Shown here: positions 41,849-49,678 of the stretch, one piece after another
Layout of the letters: every line of letters begins with the position of its first letter
Position numbering within the stretch: the first letter of the stretch is position 1
Notes under the pieces: model-generated
Told to the model about the DNA's origin: nothing
Database searches by the model: none
Seen by the model: the letters and a program-made list of their open reading frames with translations, nothing else
Translations under genes and position numbers: made by a program
Assembly: GCF_016461955.1 (NCBI RefSeq)
Contig: NZ_JADMNM010000006.1
Coordinates: forward strand, 81,620 to 145,619
Reading direction: 5' to 3'
Source of the DNA: Qipengyuania sp. YIM B01966
GTDB taxonomy: Bacteria; Pseudomonadota; Alphaproteobacteria; Sphingomonadales; Sphingomonadaceae
Length of the DNA: 64,000 nt

Positions 41849-42442
41849 GTGAAACGTCTTTTCGATATAGTTGTCTCGCTGGTCGGGCTGATCCTCCTGT
41901 CGCCGTTAATGATGGTCGTGGCTGCGATCGTCCTGGCACGATTTGGCCGGCCGATATTGTTCCGGCAAACGCGACCTGGCTTGAACGCGCGGCCGTTCGA
42001 GATGATCAAATTCCGAACGATGACCGATGAGCGGGATGCGGACGGTGCGCTGCTTCCCGATGCGGACCGGTTGCCCCCGACCGGGCAATGGCTGCGCGCT
42101 GCCAGCCTTGATGAGCTCCCGGAACTGTGGAACGTGATCAAGGGAGACATGAGCTTGGTGGGCCCACGACCTCTCCTGATGTCCTACCTGTCTCTGTACT
42201 CCGCCCGCCAAGCAAGGCGGCACGAGGTACGGCCGGGGCTGACCGGTTGGGCCCAGGTGAACGGGCGCAACAGTCTGGATTGGGACAGTCGACTCGAGGC
42301 CGATGTTTGGTATGTCGAGAACCGCACATTCATGCTCGATCTGCGCATTCTTATGAAGACCGTTGTGGCTGTCGTGCGGCGCCAGGGCATTTCCGCGGAA
42401 GGGGAAGCAACAATGGCCCGGTTCGAGGGAAGCGGCGGGTGA
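41849..42442 (+). CDS. PglC-like polyprenyl-phosphate sugar-1-phosphate transferase
   Basis: A 197-residue monotopic phosphoglycosyltransferase. It starts VKRLFDIVVSLVGLILLSPL (re-entrant membrane helix), then FEMIKFRTMTDERDADGA, the catalytic Asp-Glu in AASLDELPELWNV and DMSLVGPRPLLM. It transfers a sugar phosphate from a UDP-sugar to undecaprenyl phosphate to begin repeat-unit assembly. The short length matches PglC rather than WbaP. GTG 41849 is fixed by the strong GGGAGG site. It overlaps the next gene by 4 bases (GTGA). Confidence 0.88.
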   Translation: MKRLFDIVVSLVGLILLSPLMMVVAAIVLARFGRPILFRQTRPGLNARPFEMIKFRTMTDERDADGALLPDADRLPPTGQWLRAASLDELPELWNVIKGDMSLVGPRPLLMSYLSLYSARQARRHEVRPGLTGWAQVNGRNSLDWDSRLEADVWYVENRTFMLDLRILMKTVVAVVRRQGISAEGEATMARFEGSGG

Positions 42443-43080
42443 GCGCTGCTGACGGCGGTCGATCCACATACGCCGTGTACGGCACTGGCGGATGTGCGCG
42501 AGGGATCATGCCTCTTGTGCGCTCCGCGTTCCCTGCCGCTGACCATGTCTTCGTCGACGATCATGACACAGAAGGGTGGATCAACGGTACGGCGGTTATC
42601 GGGTTTAACAGGTTGGCCGAAACCGAACGGGCCGCCGCCTTGATCGCCGTTGCTGCACCGGCGACACGCCGCATGTTGGTCGAACGCTGTCGTTCTGCGG
42701 GCATCTCATTCTTCGGCGTAACGGCGATCGATCTGTTCATCATGGACGATGTGACTTGGGGCGAAGGCTGTGTTTTCTCACCGCGGGTCACACTGACCAG
42801 CAATATTCGCATCGGGGCGCATTTTCACTGTAATCTCCACTCTTACGTCGAGCACGATTGCCACATTGGTGACTTCGTGACGTTTGGTCCGGGCGTGCGA
42901 TGCAACGGCAACGTCACGATCGGTGACGCCGCCTATATCGGTAGCGGCGCAATGATCCGGCAAGGCATCACGATTGGCGCCGGCGCGGTGGTGGGCATGG
43001 GAGCTGTAGTCGTCCGCGACGTGCCTCCAGGCGCAACCGTTGCTGGCAATCCAGCACGTCTGCTGGCGCCGTCGCGCTAG
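42439..43080 (+). CDS. PglD-like sugar N-acetyltransferase
   Basis: A 213-residue hexapeptide-repeat transferase. The N-terminal UDP-sugar-binding Rossmann part begins YAVYGTGGCARGIMPLVRSA. The left-handed beta-helix carries the catalytic His in SYVEHDCHIGDFVTFGPGV and ends with VVRDVPPGATVAGNPARLL. PglD acetylates the C4 amino group of UDP-4-amino sugars to give UDP-diNAc-bacillosamine. The GTGA overlap with the PglC-like gene supports a shared pathway. Its TAG overlaps the convergent aminotransferase stop in CTAG. Confidence 0.86.
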   Translation: MSAADGGRSTYAVYGTGGCARGIMPLVRSAFPAADHVFVDDHDTEGWINGTAVIGFNRLAETERAAALIAVAAPATRRMLVERCRSAGISFFGVTAIDLFIMDDVTWGEGCVFSPRVTLTSNIRIGAHFHCNLHSYVEHDCHIGDFVTFGPGVRCNGNVTIGDAAYIGSGAMIRQGITIGAGAVVGMGAVVVRDVPPGATVAGNPARLLAPSR

Positions 43081-44255
43081 GCACTGGCCTCGCGGATCAC
43101 GTCGCGTACGGTCTCGGCAATCCGGTCCACTTCTTCATCGGTCAGGTTCGGGTGCGTTAGGAACATCAAGCTGGTCTCCCCCAGCCTCGCAGCGTTAGGC
43201 AGCCTGTCGACGGGCCGCCACTGCGTGTCGGCAAACGCACGTTCGAGATATACTTCCGAACAGCTCCCATGGAAGATGGGTGCTCCTCGGTCAGTTGCCT
43301 CGGCGACTATCCTGTCGCGCGTCCAGCCCTCTTTCAAACCGTCGGTTTCGACAAATGCATACAAGCGGTAAAAGGCGTGTTCAAAGCCCGCGCCTGGCAG
43401 CGGGACCCGCACGGCGTGCGGCAGTGCGTTCAATGCATCGACATAGCGCATGGCGATCGCGCGCCGCCGGTCATGCCATTCAGACATCCTGCGTAACTGA
43501 ATCCGTCCCAGCGCGGCCTGTATCTCGAGCATTCGCCAGTTCGTCCCGAAACTTTCGTGAAGCCAGCGGAAGCCGGGGGGGTGGTCGCGGTTATACACGG
43601 CGTCCCAACTCTTGCCATGATCCTTGTAGGACCACATACGGTTCCACAGGGTTTCATCGTTGCAAGTGACCATGCCACCCTCTCCGCCGGTGGTCATGAT
43701 CTTGTCCTGACAAAACGACCAGGCTCCGGCTTCACCGAAACTGCCGACGGAGCGCCCGCCAATCCGCGCTCCATGAGCCTGAGCGCAATCCTCAATAACC
43801 ACGAAATCGTGCTGCTCGGCCAAGGAAACGATTCCAGGCATGTCGCAAGGCCAACCGGCCAGGTGCACCGGAATTATTGCCCTGGTGCGATCCGTCACGA
43901 CGGCCGCAATCGTTTCGGGTGAGATATTACCACTGTCCCGGTCGACGTCAGCAAAGACGGGGGTGGCCCCTGCATTGACCACACAAGACACCGAGGCGAT
44001 GAAGGTCCGCGGCGCAACGATAACCTCATCGCCCGGTCCAATACCGCACCCCTGCAGGGCAAGGTCGAGCGCAAGTGTTCCGTTCGCTACTGCAACGGCG
44101 TGATGTGTGCCGCAGAACGCCGCGAATTCTCGTTCAAACTCGCGCCCCTCGGACCCAGTCCAGTAATTCACCTTCCCCGACCGCAGAACATCAGCCGCGG
44201 CCGCGACCTGCTCCTCGTCGAAAACCGGCCACGGAGACAAAGGAAGATTTAGCAT
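43077..44255 (-). CDS. PglE-like DegT/DnrJ/EryC1/StrS aminotransferase
   Basis: A 392-residue PLP enzyme. The Schiff-base lysine is in WSFCQDKIMTTGGEGGMVT, with the preceding EDCAQAHGARIGGRSVGSFG. WTGSEGREFEREFAAF near the start is typical of sugar 4-aminotransferases. It should aminate the 4-keto-6-deoxy sugar made by the PglF-like dehydratase. It lies on the opposite strand from its putative partners: convergent with the PglD-like gene and divergent from the next glycosyltransferase, so a promoter for both probably lies at 44256-44338. Confidence 0.88.
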   Translation of the reverse strand: MLNLPLSPWPVFDEEQVAAAADVLRSGKVNYWTGSEGREFEREFAAFCGTHHAVAVANGTLALDLALQGCGIGPGDEVIVAPRTFIASVSCVVNAGATPVFADVDRDSGNISPETIAAVVTDRTRAIIPVHLAGWPCDMPGIVSLAEQHDFVVIEDCAQAHGARIGGRSVGSFGEAGAWSFCQDKIMTTGGEGGMVTCNDETLWNRMWSYKDHGKSWDAVYNRDHPPGFRWLHESFGTNWRMLEIQAALGRIQLRRMSEWHDRRRAIAMRYVDALNALPHAVRVPLPGAGFEHAFYRLYAFVETDGLKEGWTRDRIVAEATDRGAPIFHGSCSEVYLERAFADTQWRPVDRLPNAARLGETSLMFLTHPNLTDEEVDRIAETVRDVIREASA

Positions 44256-44338
44256 CGGAACTGTGCGTCCAGTGTCGGCGTGGGAAATTAGACCTTTGGT
44301 TGCGCCGCGCCGACCGAGGCCCTAGTTGCGCGGGTCAC

Positions 44339-45490
44339 ATGGGTCATCGCACTATCCTCGTCAACGCTTCTTACGGACCCTCCCTACTCGGTTTCAGGGG
44401 GCCGTTGCTCGCCGCCATGCGCGCTGCGGGGCACAAGGTGTTCGTAACCGCGCCATCCCTTGACGACCAGACCAGAGCGTTTCTTGACGGCCTTGGCGTC
44501 GTGTGGCGAGAAGTCCCGTTGATGCGGACTGGCACGAACCCGGTTGCGGACATCAGTTACGCTCGCGCGCTCAAGCAGGTAATCCTGCATGACCAGATCG
44601 ACCTTGTGCTGGGTTACACGATCAAGCCGAGCATCTGGGGCTCGCTTGCGGCAGGGTGGGCCGGTGTCGAATCCCACTCGCTAGTAACGGGGCTGGGCTA
44701 TGCATTTGCGGACGCCAGCGGGGTTCGCCAGCAGGCGCTGCGCGCTATTGCTGTGCAGTTGTGGCGCGCCGCGACTGCGCGTAACAAAACAGTTATCTTT
44801 CAGAACAAAGATGATTTGGCCGATTTTTCGGCGGTGGGAGCGCTGTCCGATCGTGCCAAGGCACGCCTGGTCAACGGCTCGGGCGTGGACATGGCACACT
44901 ATCGGCGCAGCGCTCTTCCCGAAGACACGCACTTTCTGATGATCGCCCGCTTGCTGAAATCGAAGGGCGTGCGTGAATTCGCGGAGGCTGCGATCAAGTG
45001 CAAAGCGTCGGGGATGACCGCGACGTTTACCCTGGCGGGGTTCCATGACGAAGGGCCTGATGGTATTTCATCGGAGGATCTGAAGCGTTGGGAAAGCGGC
45101 GGCTTGCGCTTCATCGGCCCACAAAGCGATGTACGCCCCGCGATCGATGCATGCAGTGTCTATGTCCTGCCTTCATACCGCGAAGGAACGCCGCGCTCGG
45201 TATTGGAAGCAATGGCCATCGGCAGGCCGATAATCACCACCGATGCTCCGGGCTGTCGCGAAACCACGCGCGATGGGGTTAACGGGTTCCTGATACCTCC
45301 GCGGGATGTCGGCGCGCTCGTCACTGCCATGCAGCGCCTGGCCAGCGACGCACGCCTGCGAGGCGCCTTTGGGCAAGCATCCTTTGAGAGATGCGCCGAT
45401 CTCTTCGATGTGGAAAAGGTGAACCGGACGATGCTGGCGCATCTTGGGCTGGCGCGAGCTGAGGCGTGCGAAACGGTGTTAGCCGCATGA
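44339..45490 (+). CDS. GT4 glycosyltransferase (PglA-like)
   Basis: A 383-residue GT-B enzyme. It starts HRTILVNASYGPSLLGFRGP, has LVTGLGYAFADASG in the middle, and the donor site shows FLMIARLLKSKGVREF with the E-x7-E element in YREGTPRSVLEAMAIGRPI. This group often adds the second sugar to undecaprenyl-linked bacillosamine or a related primer. Its TGA overlaps the PglF-like ATG (ATGA). The exact donor is not readable. The ATG at 44339 fits the family start. Confidence 0.83.
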   Translation: MGHRTILVNASYGPSLLGFRGPLLAAMRAAGHKVFVTAPSLDDQTRAFLDGLGVVWREVPLMRTGTNPVADISYARALKQVILHDQIDLVLGYTIKPSIWGSLAAGWAGVESHSLVTGLGYAFADASGVRQQALRAIAVQLWRAATARNKTVIFQNKDDLADFSAVGALSDRAKARLVNGSGVDMAHYRRSALPEDTHFLMIARLLKSKGVREFAEAAIKCKASGMTATFTLAGFHDEGPDGISSEDLKRWESGGLRFIGPQSDVRPAIDACSVYVLPSYREGTPRSVLEAMAIGRPIITTDAPGCRETTRDGVNGFLIPPRDVGALVTAMQRLASDARLRGAFGQASFERCADLFDVEKVNRTMLAHLGLARAEACETVLAA

Positions 45491-47466
45491 GAGCGCCGTA
45501 TGACGATCCGCAAAGTGAGGCCGGAGTTCCCGAAGTCACCTTGAGCGCGCTGTTTTCTGCGGGTCACAACCAAGCGCGGCGCTTGCTCAACTCGTCGCGC
45601 GGGACGAAGCGCCTGCTTGCCGTTGCGGCAGACGTCGCCAGCTGCTTTCTTGCCGCCTGGCTCGCGTTTTCGCTCCGGTTAGGCGTCTTAACCCCGCTGC
45701 GGCAGCCTTTCCTGCTGTTCGCGCTCTTTCAGATCGGCTTGTTCCTGCTCGTCTTTTTCAGACTTGGGGTCTATACGAACATTTTTCGATTCAGCGGGCC
45801 CAAGGTCGTGGCGCAGCTGTTTCGCGGTTCCCTCATCATCACGGCCCTATCGGTCGCTTCCTTCGGCTTGATCGGCTTTGTCGGCATTCCTCGAACCGTC
45901 AGCGTTATTTTTCCAATCATCTTTTTTCTGCTGGTGGCGACCAATCGGCTGCTGGTCCGCCTCGGCCTGCGTGATCTGGCGGTACGCGGTTCGGCCAAGC
46001 GCGTGCTGATTTACGGGGCGGGAGAAGCCGCCCGTAAACTGGGGCAGTCGCTTGATACGGATCCGGATTTCAAGCTCCTCGCCTATGCGTCGGAAAATTC
46101 GGGCCTCGTGGGCCAACGGATCGAATCGGTCGAAGTCATTAATTACGACATGGCTGAACGACGCTTGACGGATGGCGCGTTCGACCTCGTCCTTCTGGCA
46201 TTGCCGTCAATGACTCGTTCGCAGCGAGCGAGCTTGATGGACCGCCTGCGCTCGCATGGAGTGCACGTCCAGACGCTGCCGGCAATCAAGGATATTGTCG
46301 ACGGCGCGGTATCTTTCAGCGATCTTCGGGAGATCGACGTGGCCGATTTGCTGGCGCGCGATCCCGTGGAACCGATGGCGGAATTAATGAGCGCCGCGAT
46401 CCGTGGGAAAACAGTTCTCGTCACCGGCGCCGGCGGTTCAATCGGCAGCGAACTGTGCCGCCAGATCATTCGGCAAGAGCCAGCCACTCTCGTGTTGGTC
46501 GAAATGACCGAAAGCTCCTTGTATTCCATTGACCAGGAGATGCGCGCTTTGGTGGCTGAAGAGGCCGAGCCTCCCAAGATTATCGCCGAATTGTCGAGCG
46601 TGGCCAACAAAGGTTCGGCCAGCCGGATGATCGATCGGTGGCGGCCGCATACGATCTATCACGCTGCGGCTTACAAGCACGTGCCAATAGTCGAAATCAA
46701 CCCGATCGCAGGGGTTTCAAACAACGTCATGGGGACGTTGCACTGCGCCCTTGCGGCCCGTCAAGCAGGGGTCGAGCGGTTCATTCTGGTCAGCACTGAT
46801 AAGGCTGTCAGGCCGACAAACGTGATGGGCGCTTCAAAGCGCGTGTGCGAGATGATCCTGCAGGCGCTCGCGGCCGATCCGAGCCATCGAACGATCTATT
46901 CGATGGTGCGTTTCGGCAATGTGCTCGGCTCCTCGGGATCGGTTGTTCCCCAGTTCAAAAGGCAGATCGCGGCCGGTGGCCCGGTGACCGTGACGCATCG
47001 GGACATCACCCGCTTCTTCATGACAATTCCGGAAGCGGCCGAACTCGTCATCCAAGCCGGCTCAATGGCCGAGGGGGGCGAGCTTTACCTCCTCGACATG
47101 GGCGAGCCTGTCCGTATTCGCGATCTTGCGGCGTCCATGATCACGCTGTCCGGCTACAGCATCCGAGACGCGGAGAATCCCGGCGGCGATATCGAGATTG
47201 TCGAAGTCGGGCTGCGGCCGGGCGAAAAGCTGTACGAGGAATTGCTCATCGATGCAGAGGCCACACCCACCGGCCACCCGCAAATATATCAAGCGCGAGA
47301 GACCTGGATCGACTGGGACGTGTTGGTTGACGAAATGCAGCGGCTCGAAACAGCGATTGCAGAGGGTTCGAACAGTTCCATCATCCGTATCCTGCACGAT
47401 CTCGTGCCGGGCTACTCAGCGCCGCCGCAGGTAGGGCTGGCCCTGCCGCAGGATTTAAGACCATGA
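45487..47466 (+). CDS. PglF/WbpM-like membrane UDP-HexNAc 4,6-dehydratase
   Basis: A 659-residue protein with four N-terminal membrane helices (about residues 35-150), a first Rossmann region with VLIYGAGEAARKLGQSL, and the catalytic SDR domain starting VLVTGAGGSIGSELCRQ. The active-site stretch is VSTDKAVRPTNVMGASKRVC, with Met in place of the SDR Tyr as in PglF and WbpM. Expected product: UDP-4-keto-6-deoxy-GlcNAc. Junctions on both sides are ATGA overlaps, so GT, dehydratase and the ligase-like gene are one unit. Confidence 0.9.
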   Translation: MRAPYDDPQSEAGVPEVTLSALFSAGHNQARRLLNSSRGTKRLLAVAADVASCFLAAWLAFSLRLGVLTPLRQPFLLFALFQIGLFLLVFFRLGVYTNIFRFSGPKVVAQLFRGSLIITALSVASFGLIGFVGIPRTVSVIFPIIFFLLVATNRLLVRLGLRDLAVRGSAKRVLIYGAGEAARKLGQSLDTDPDFKLLAYASENSGLVGQRIESVEVINYDMAERRLTDGAFDLVLLALPSMTRSQRASLMDRLRSHGVHVQTLPAIKDIVDGAVSFSDLREIDVADLLARDPVEPMAELMSAAIRGKTVLVTGAGGSIGSELCRQIIRQEPATLVLVEMTESSLYSIDQEMRALVAEEAEPPKIIAELSSVANKGSASRMIDRWRPHTIYHAAAYKHVPIVEINPIAGVSNNVMGTLHCALAARQAGVERFILVSTDKAVRPTNVMGASKRVCEMILQALAADPSHRTIYSMVRFGNVLGSSGSVVPQFKRQIAAGGPVTVTHRDITRFFMTIPEAAELVIQAGSMAEGGELYLLDMGEPVRIRDLAASMITLSGYSIRDAENPGGDIEIVEVGLRPGEKLYEELLIDAEATPTGHPQIYQARETWIDWDVLVDEMQRLETAIAEGSNSSIIRILHDLVPGYSAPPQVGLALPQDLRP

Positions 47467-48884
47467 GTTCGCGTTCTCGCCTCCCAAGCCCCCTCCGCAC
47501 ACTGGACTACAAACCTTCCCGGCCATCGACTCATCTCTGGCTGTTTATCGCTGTGCTTGCCGCAGTTGCGATGATGGGGGGCGGGTCACGCGCTGATGTG
47601 ATTGCGCTTGTAATCCTGAGACCGCTTGTCGTGGTGTTCGCGGCAACAGGCTTGGTGGTGGCCGCGCATAAAAACCAGGGGCCAAGCTGGCGCTTGCCAA
47701 TAGTTGCAGGCGTTCTTCTTGTCGCGGCGCTCGCCTGGCAATTGATACCGCTGCCATTTAGCGCGTGGTCAACCATGCCCGGTCGCGGGATTGTGGCGGA
47801 CCTCGACCGTGCACTAGGGTTTGGCCAAATATCCAGAGCGTCTTCCATGTCCCCTGCAGGAACCTGGAACACGCTGTTCAGCCTGCTCGTGCCCGCAGCC
47901 GCCATGATTCTTTTTTCGCTGCTGATCCGTTCTGAACGGTTGGCGCTGATACCTCTGTTGCTGTCTATCGGCACCGTGTCGGCGCTCATGGGATTGACAC
48001 AGATTGCTGTCGGGGGCCGCTCCGCCCTCTATACTTACGCCGTCACCAACGCGGGTTCGCCTGTCGGCTTGTTTGCCAACGGAAACCATCAGGCGGTATT
48101 TCTGGCCAGCTTTATGCCCTTGCTGGCGGTGTGGTCGGTCGCCGGCCCCGCCGCCAGCCGCAATGGTCGCATGGTTGCGTCAACGTGCCTTTGGCTGGTC
48201 TTTGCAGGAATAATATATCTCACCGGCTCGCGCGCGGGCATCGCACTGGGTCTTATCGGCGCGCTGCTGGCGGTGGTCGTGCTCGTACGGGAAATTCTCG
48301 CTGCTCAAAGCTCTGCGGTCAGGGAAAGTCGCGGCCGCTTGCTCATCGCCGGTATGGTGGGCCTTGCGGTGGTTATCCTGGCCACAGCTGTTATGTGCAC
48401 GGCAGGCCATTGCTCGGCCGGCGTGATGGTGCCGAACGCCGGAGAAGAGATGCGGTTTCGCGCCATGCCCACCATGCTCGAGGCCGCTAAGGCCTTTTGG
48501 CCCTTTGGTTCTGGCCCTGGATCGTTCGCCAGTGTCTATCAGATCTTCGAACCACGAGAGTTGGTAGGGCCTCACTATCTCAATCACGCGCATAATGACT
48601 GGCTTGAGGTGGTGATTGAAAACGGCCTGCTGGGCGTGGCCATGATCATGACGGTGGTGGGAATCATTGGATGGTTGTGCGTTTGCGTGATGCGGGTAAG
48701 CGTGCTGGATTGGTCGGTCCGACTGGCCCTGTGTTTTCCGCCGCTCGCTATGGCCGCGGCATCGTTTCTCGATTACCCTTTGCGAACGCCTCTCATGGCT
48801 GCGGTTGCCGCGGTGTGGCTGCTGTTCATGCTTGATATCCCTCGCTTCGCACATAGCGCGGCTCACCAGCGGTTGCGCCGCTAG
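47463..48884 (+). CDS. O-antigen ligase / polymerase family membrane protein
   Basis: A 473-residue protein with about ten to twelve membrane helices. The long periplasmic loop near the C-terminus contains YLNHAHNDWLEVVIENGLLG, the signature of the WaaL/Wzy_C family, which joins or polymerises undecaprenyl-linked glycans in the periplasm. A GSRAGIALGLIGALLAV helix precedes it. Whether it is the polymerase or a ligase is open because a second polymerase candidate lies at 59169-60692. It overlaps the dehydratase gene by 4 bases. A palindrome CCGTCGACGG (48895-48904) follows. Confidence 0.83.
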   Translation: MSSRSRLPSPLRTLDYKPSRPSTHLWLFIAVLAAVAMMGGGSRADVIALVILRPLVVVFAATGLVVAAHKNQGPSWRLPIVAGVLLVAALAWQLIPLPFSAWSTMPGRGIVADLDRALGFGQISRASSMSPAGTWNTLFSLLVPAAAMILFSLLIRSERLALIPLLLSIGTVSALMGLTQIAVGGRSALYTYAVTNAGSPVGLFANGNHQAVFLASFMPLLAVWSVAGPAASRNGRMVASTCLWLVFAGIIYLTGSRAGIALGLIGALLAVVVLVREILAAQSSAVRESRGRLLIAGMVGLAVVILATAVMCTAGHCSAGVMVPNAGEEMRFRAMPTMLEAAKAFWPFGSGPGSFASVYQIFEPRELVGPHYLNHAHNDWLEVVIENGLLGVAMIMTVVGIIGWLCVCVMRVSVLDWSVRLALCFPPLAMAAASFLDYPLRTPLMAAVAAVWLLFMLDIPRFAHSAAHQRLRR

Positions 48885-48943
48885 TTACTGTTTACCGTCG
48901 ACGGACTATCCACTAGGAGCCCGGTGGCAGGGAGTTTTGCGGC

Positions 48944-49675
48944 ATGAATGCCTGGGTTCGAACATTTCTGACAGGCATCGGAATGATGCTTGCAATCTCG
49001 GGGTGCGCGGGGGGCGTCAAGCCATTGGCGGCCGGCAGCCACGCCCAGGCGGTGGGCACAACCATGCCCGTTCCAACGCCGAGTGATTACACCCGGGCCA
49101 TTCGTGATTATCACGTCGGGCCAAGCGACAAGATCAAGATCGATGTTTTTGGCGTTCCTGAACTTCAGCGCGAAATCCAGGTCGATGGTGCGGGGCGATT
49201 TGCCTTCCCCCTGATCGGGATCATCGAGGCGGCCGGCCGAACGCCTGCTGAAATTTCCGATGATGTCGCACGCCGCCTTCGGGCCGGTTTCGTTCGCGAT
49301 CCCCAGGTGACGGTCAATCTCGTCGAATCGACGACTCAAACGGTTACGGTCGATGGTTCGGTCCAGCGGCCCGGAATGTACCCGGTTCTGGGCCGGATGA
49401 CGCTGCAACGTGCCATCGCGGTCGCCGGCGGCACTGCCGAGCTGGCCAACCTTGAAGACGTTGTCATACAACGCGAGATCAACAACCAGACCTATGTCGG
49501 TTTATTCAATCTCGGCGATATCCGGCGTGGCAATTACGCCGATCCCGAAGTCTTTCCGTCGGACCTGGTTATCGTTGGAGAAAGCCGCCAACGTCGGCTC
49601 TTCCGGGATCTCATCCAGGCCGCACCGCTTGCGAGCACTCCACTTATCCTGCTGCTCGGCGGCGGAGGCAATTAA
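48944..49675 (+). CDS. Polysaccharide export outer-membrane lipoprotein (Wza-type)
   Basis: A 243-residue protein with a lipobox (LAISGC) near residue 21. It has the poly_export motif YHVGPSDKIKIDVFGVPELQ, then GAGRFAFPLIGIIEAAGRTP, and an SLBB-like segment TVTVDGSVQRPGMYPVLGRM. It should form the outer-membrane channel for the polymer together with the Wzc-type protein, which starts 3 bases after its stop. GGGAG ribosome site upstream. It is shorter than E. coli Wza, as usual in sphingomonads. Confidence 0.92.
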   Translation: MNAWVRTFLTGIGMMLAISGCAGGVKPLAAGSHAQAVGTTMPVPTPSDYTRAIRDYHVGPSDKIKIDVFGVPELQREIQVDGAGRFAFPLIGIIEAAGRTPAEISDDVARRLRAGFVRDPQVTVNLVESTTQTVTVDGSVQRPGMYPVLGRMTLQRAIAVAGGTAELANLEDVVIQREINNQTYVGLFNLGDIRRGNYADPEVFPSDLVIVGESRQRRLFRDLIQAAPLASTPLILLLGGGGN

Positions 49676-49678
49676 TCC

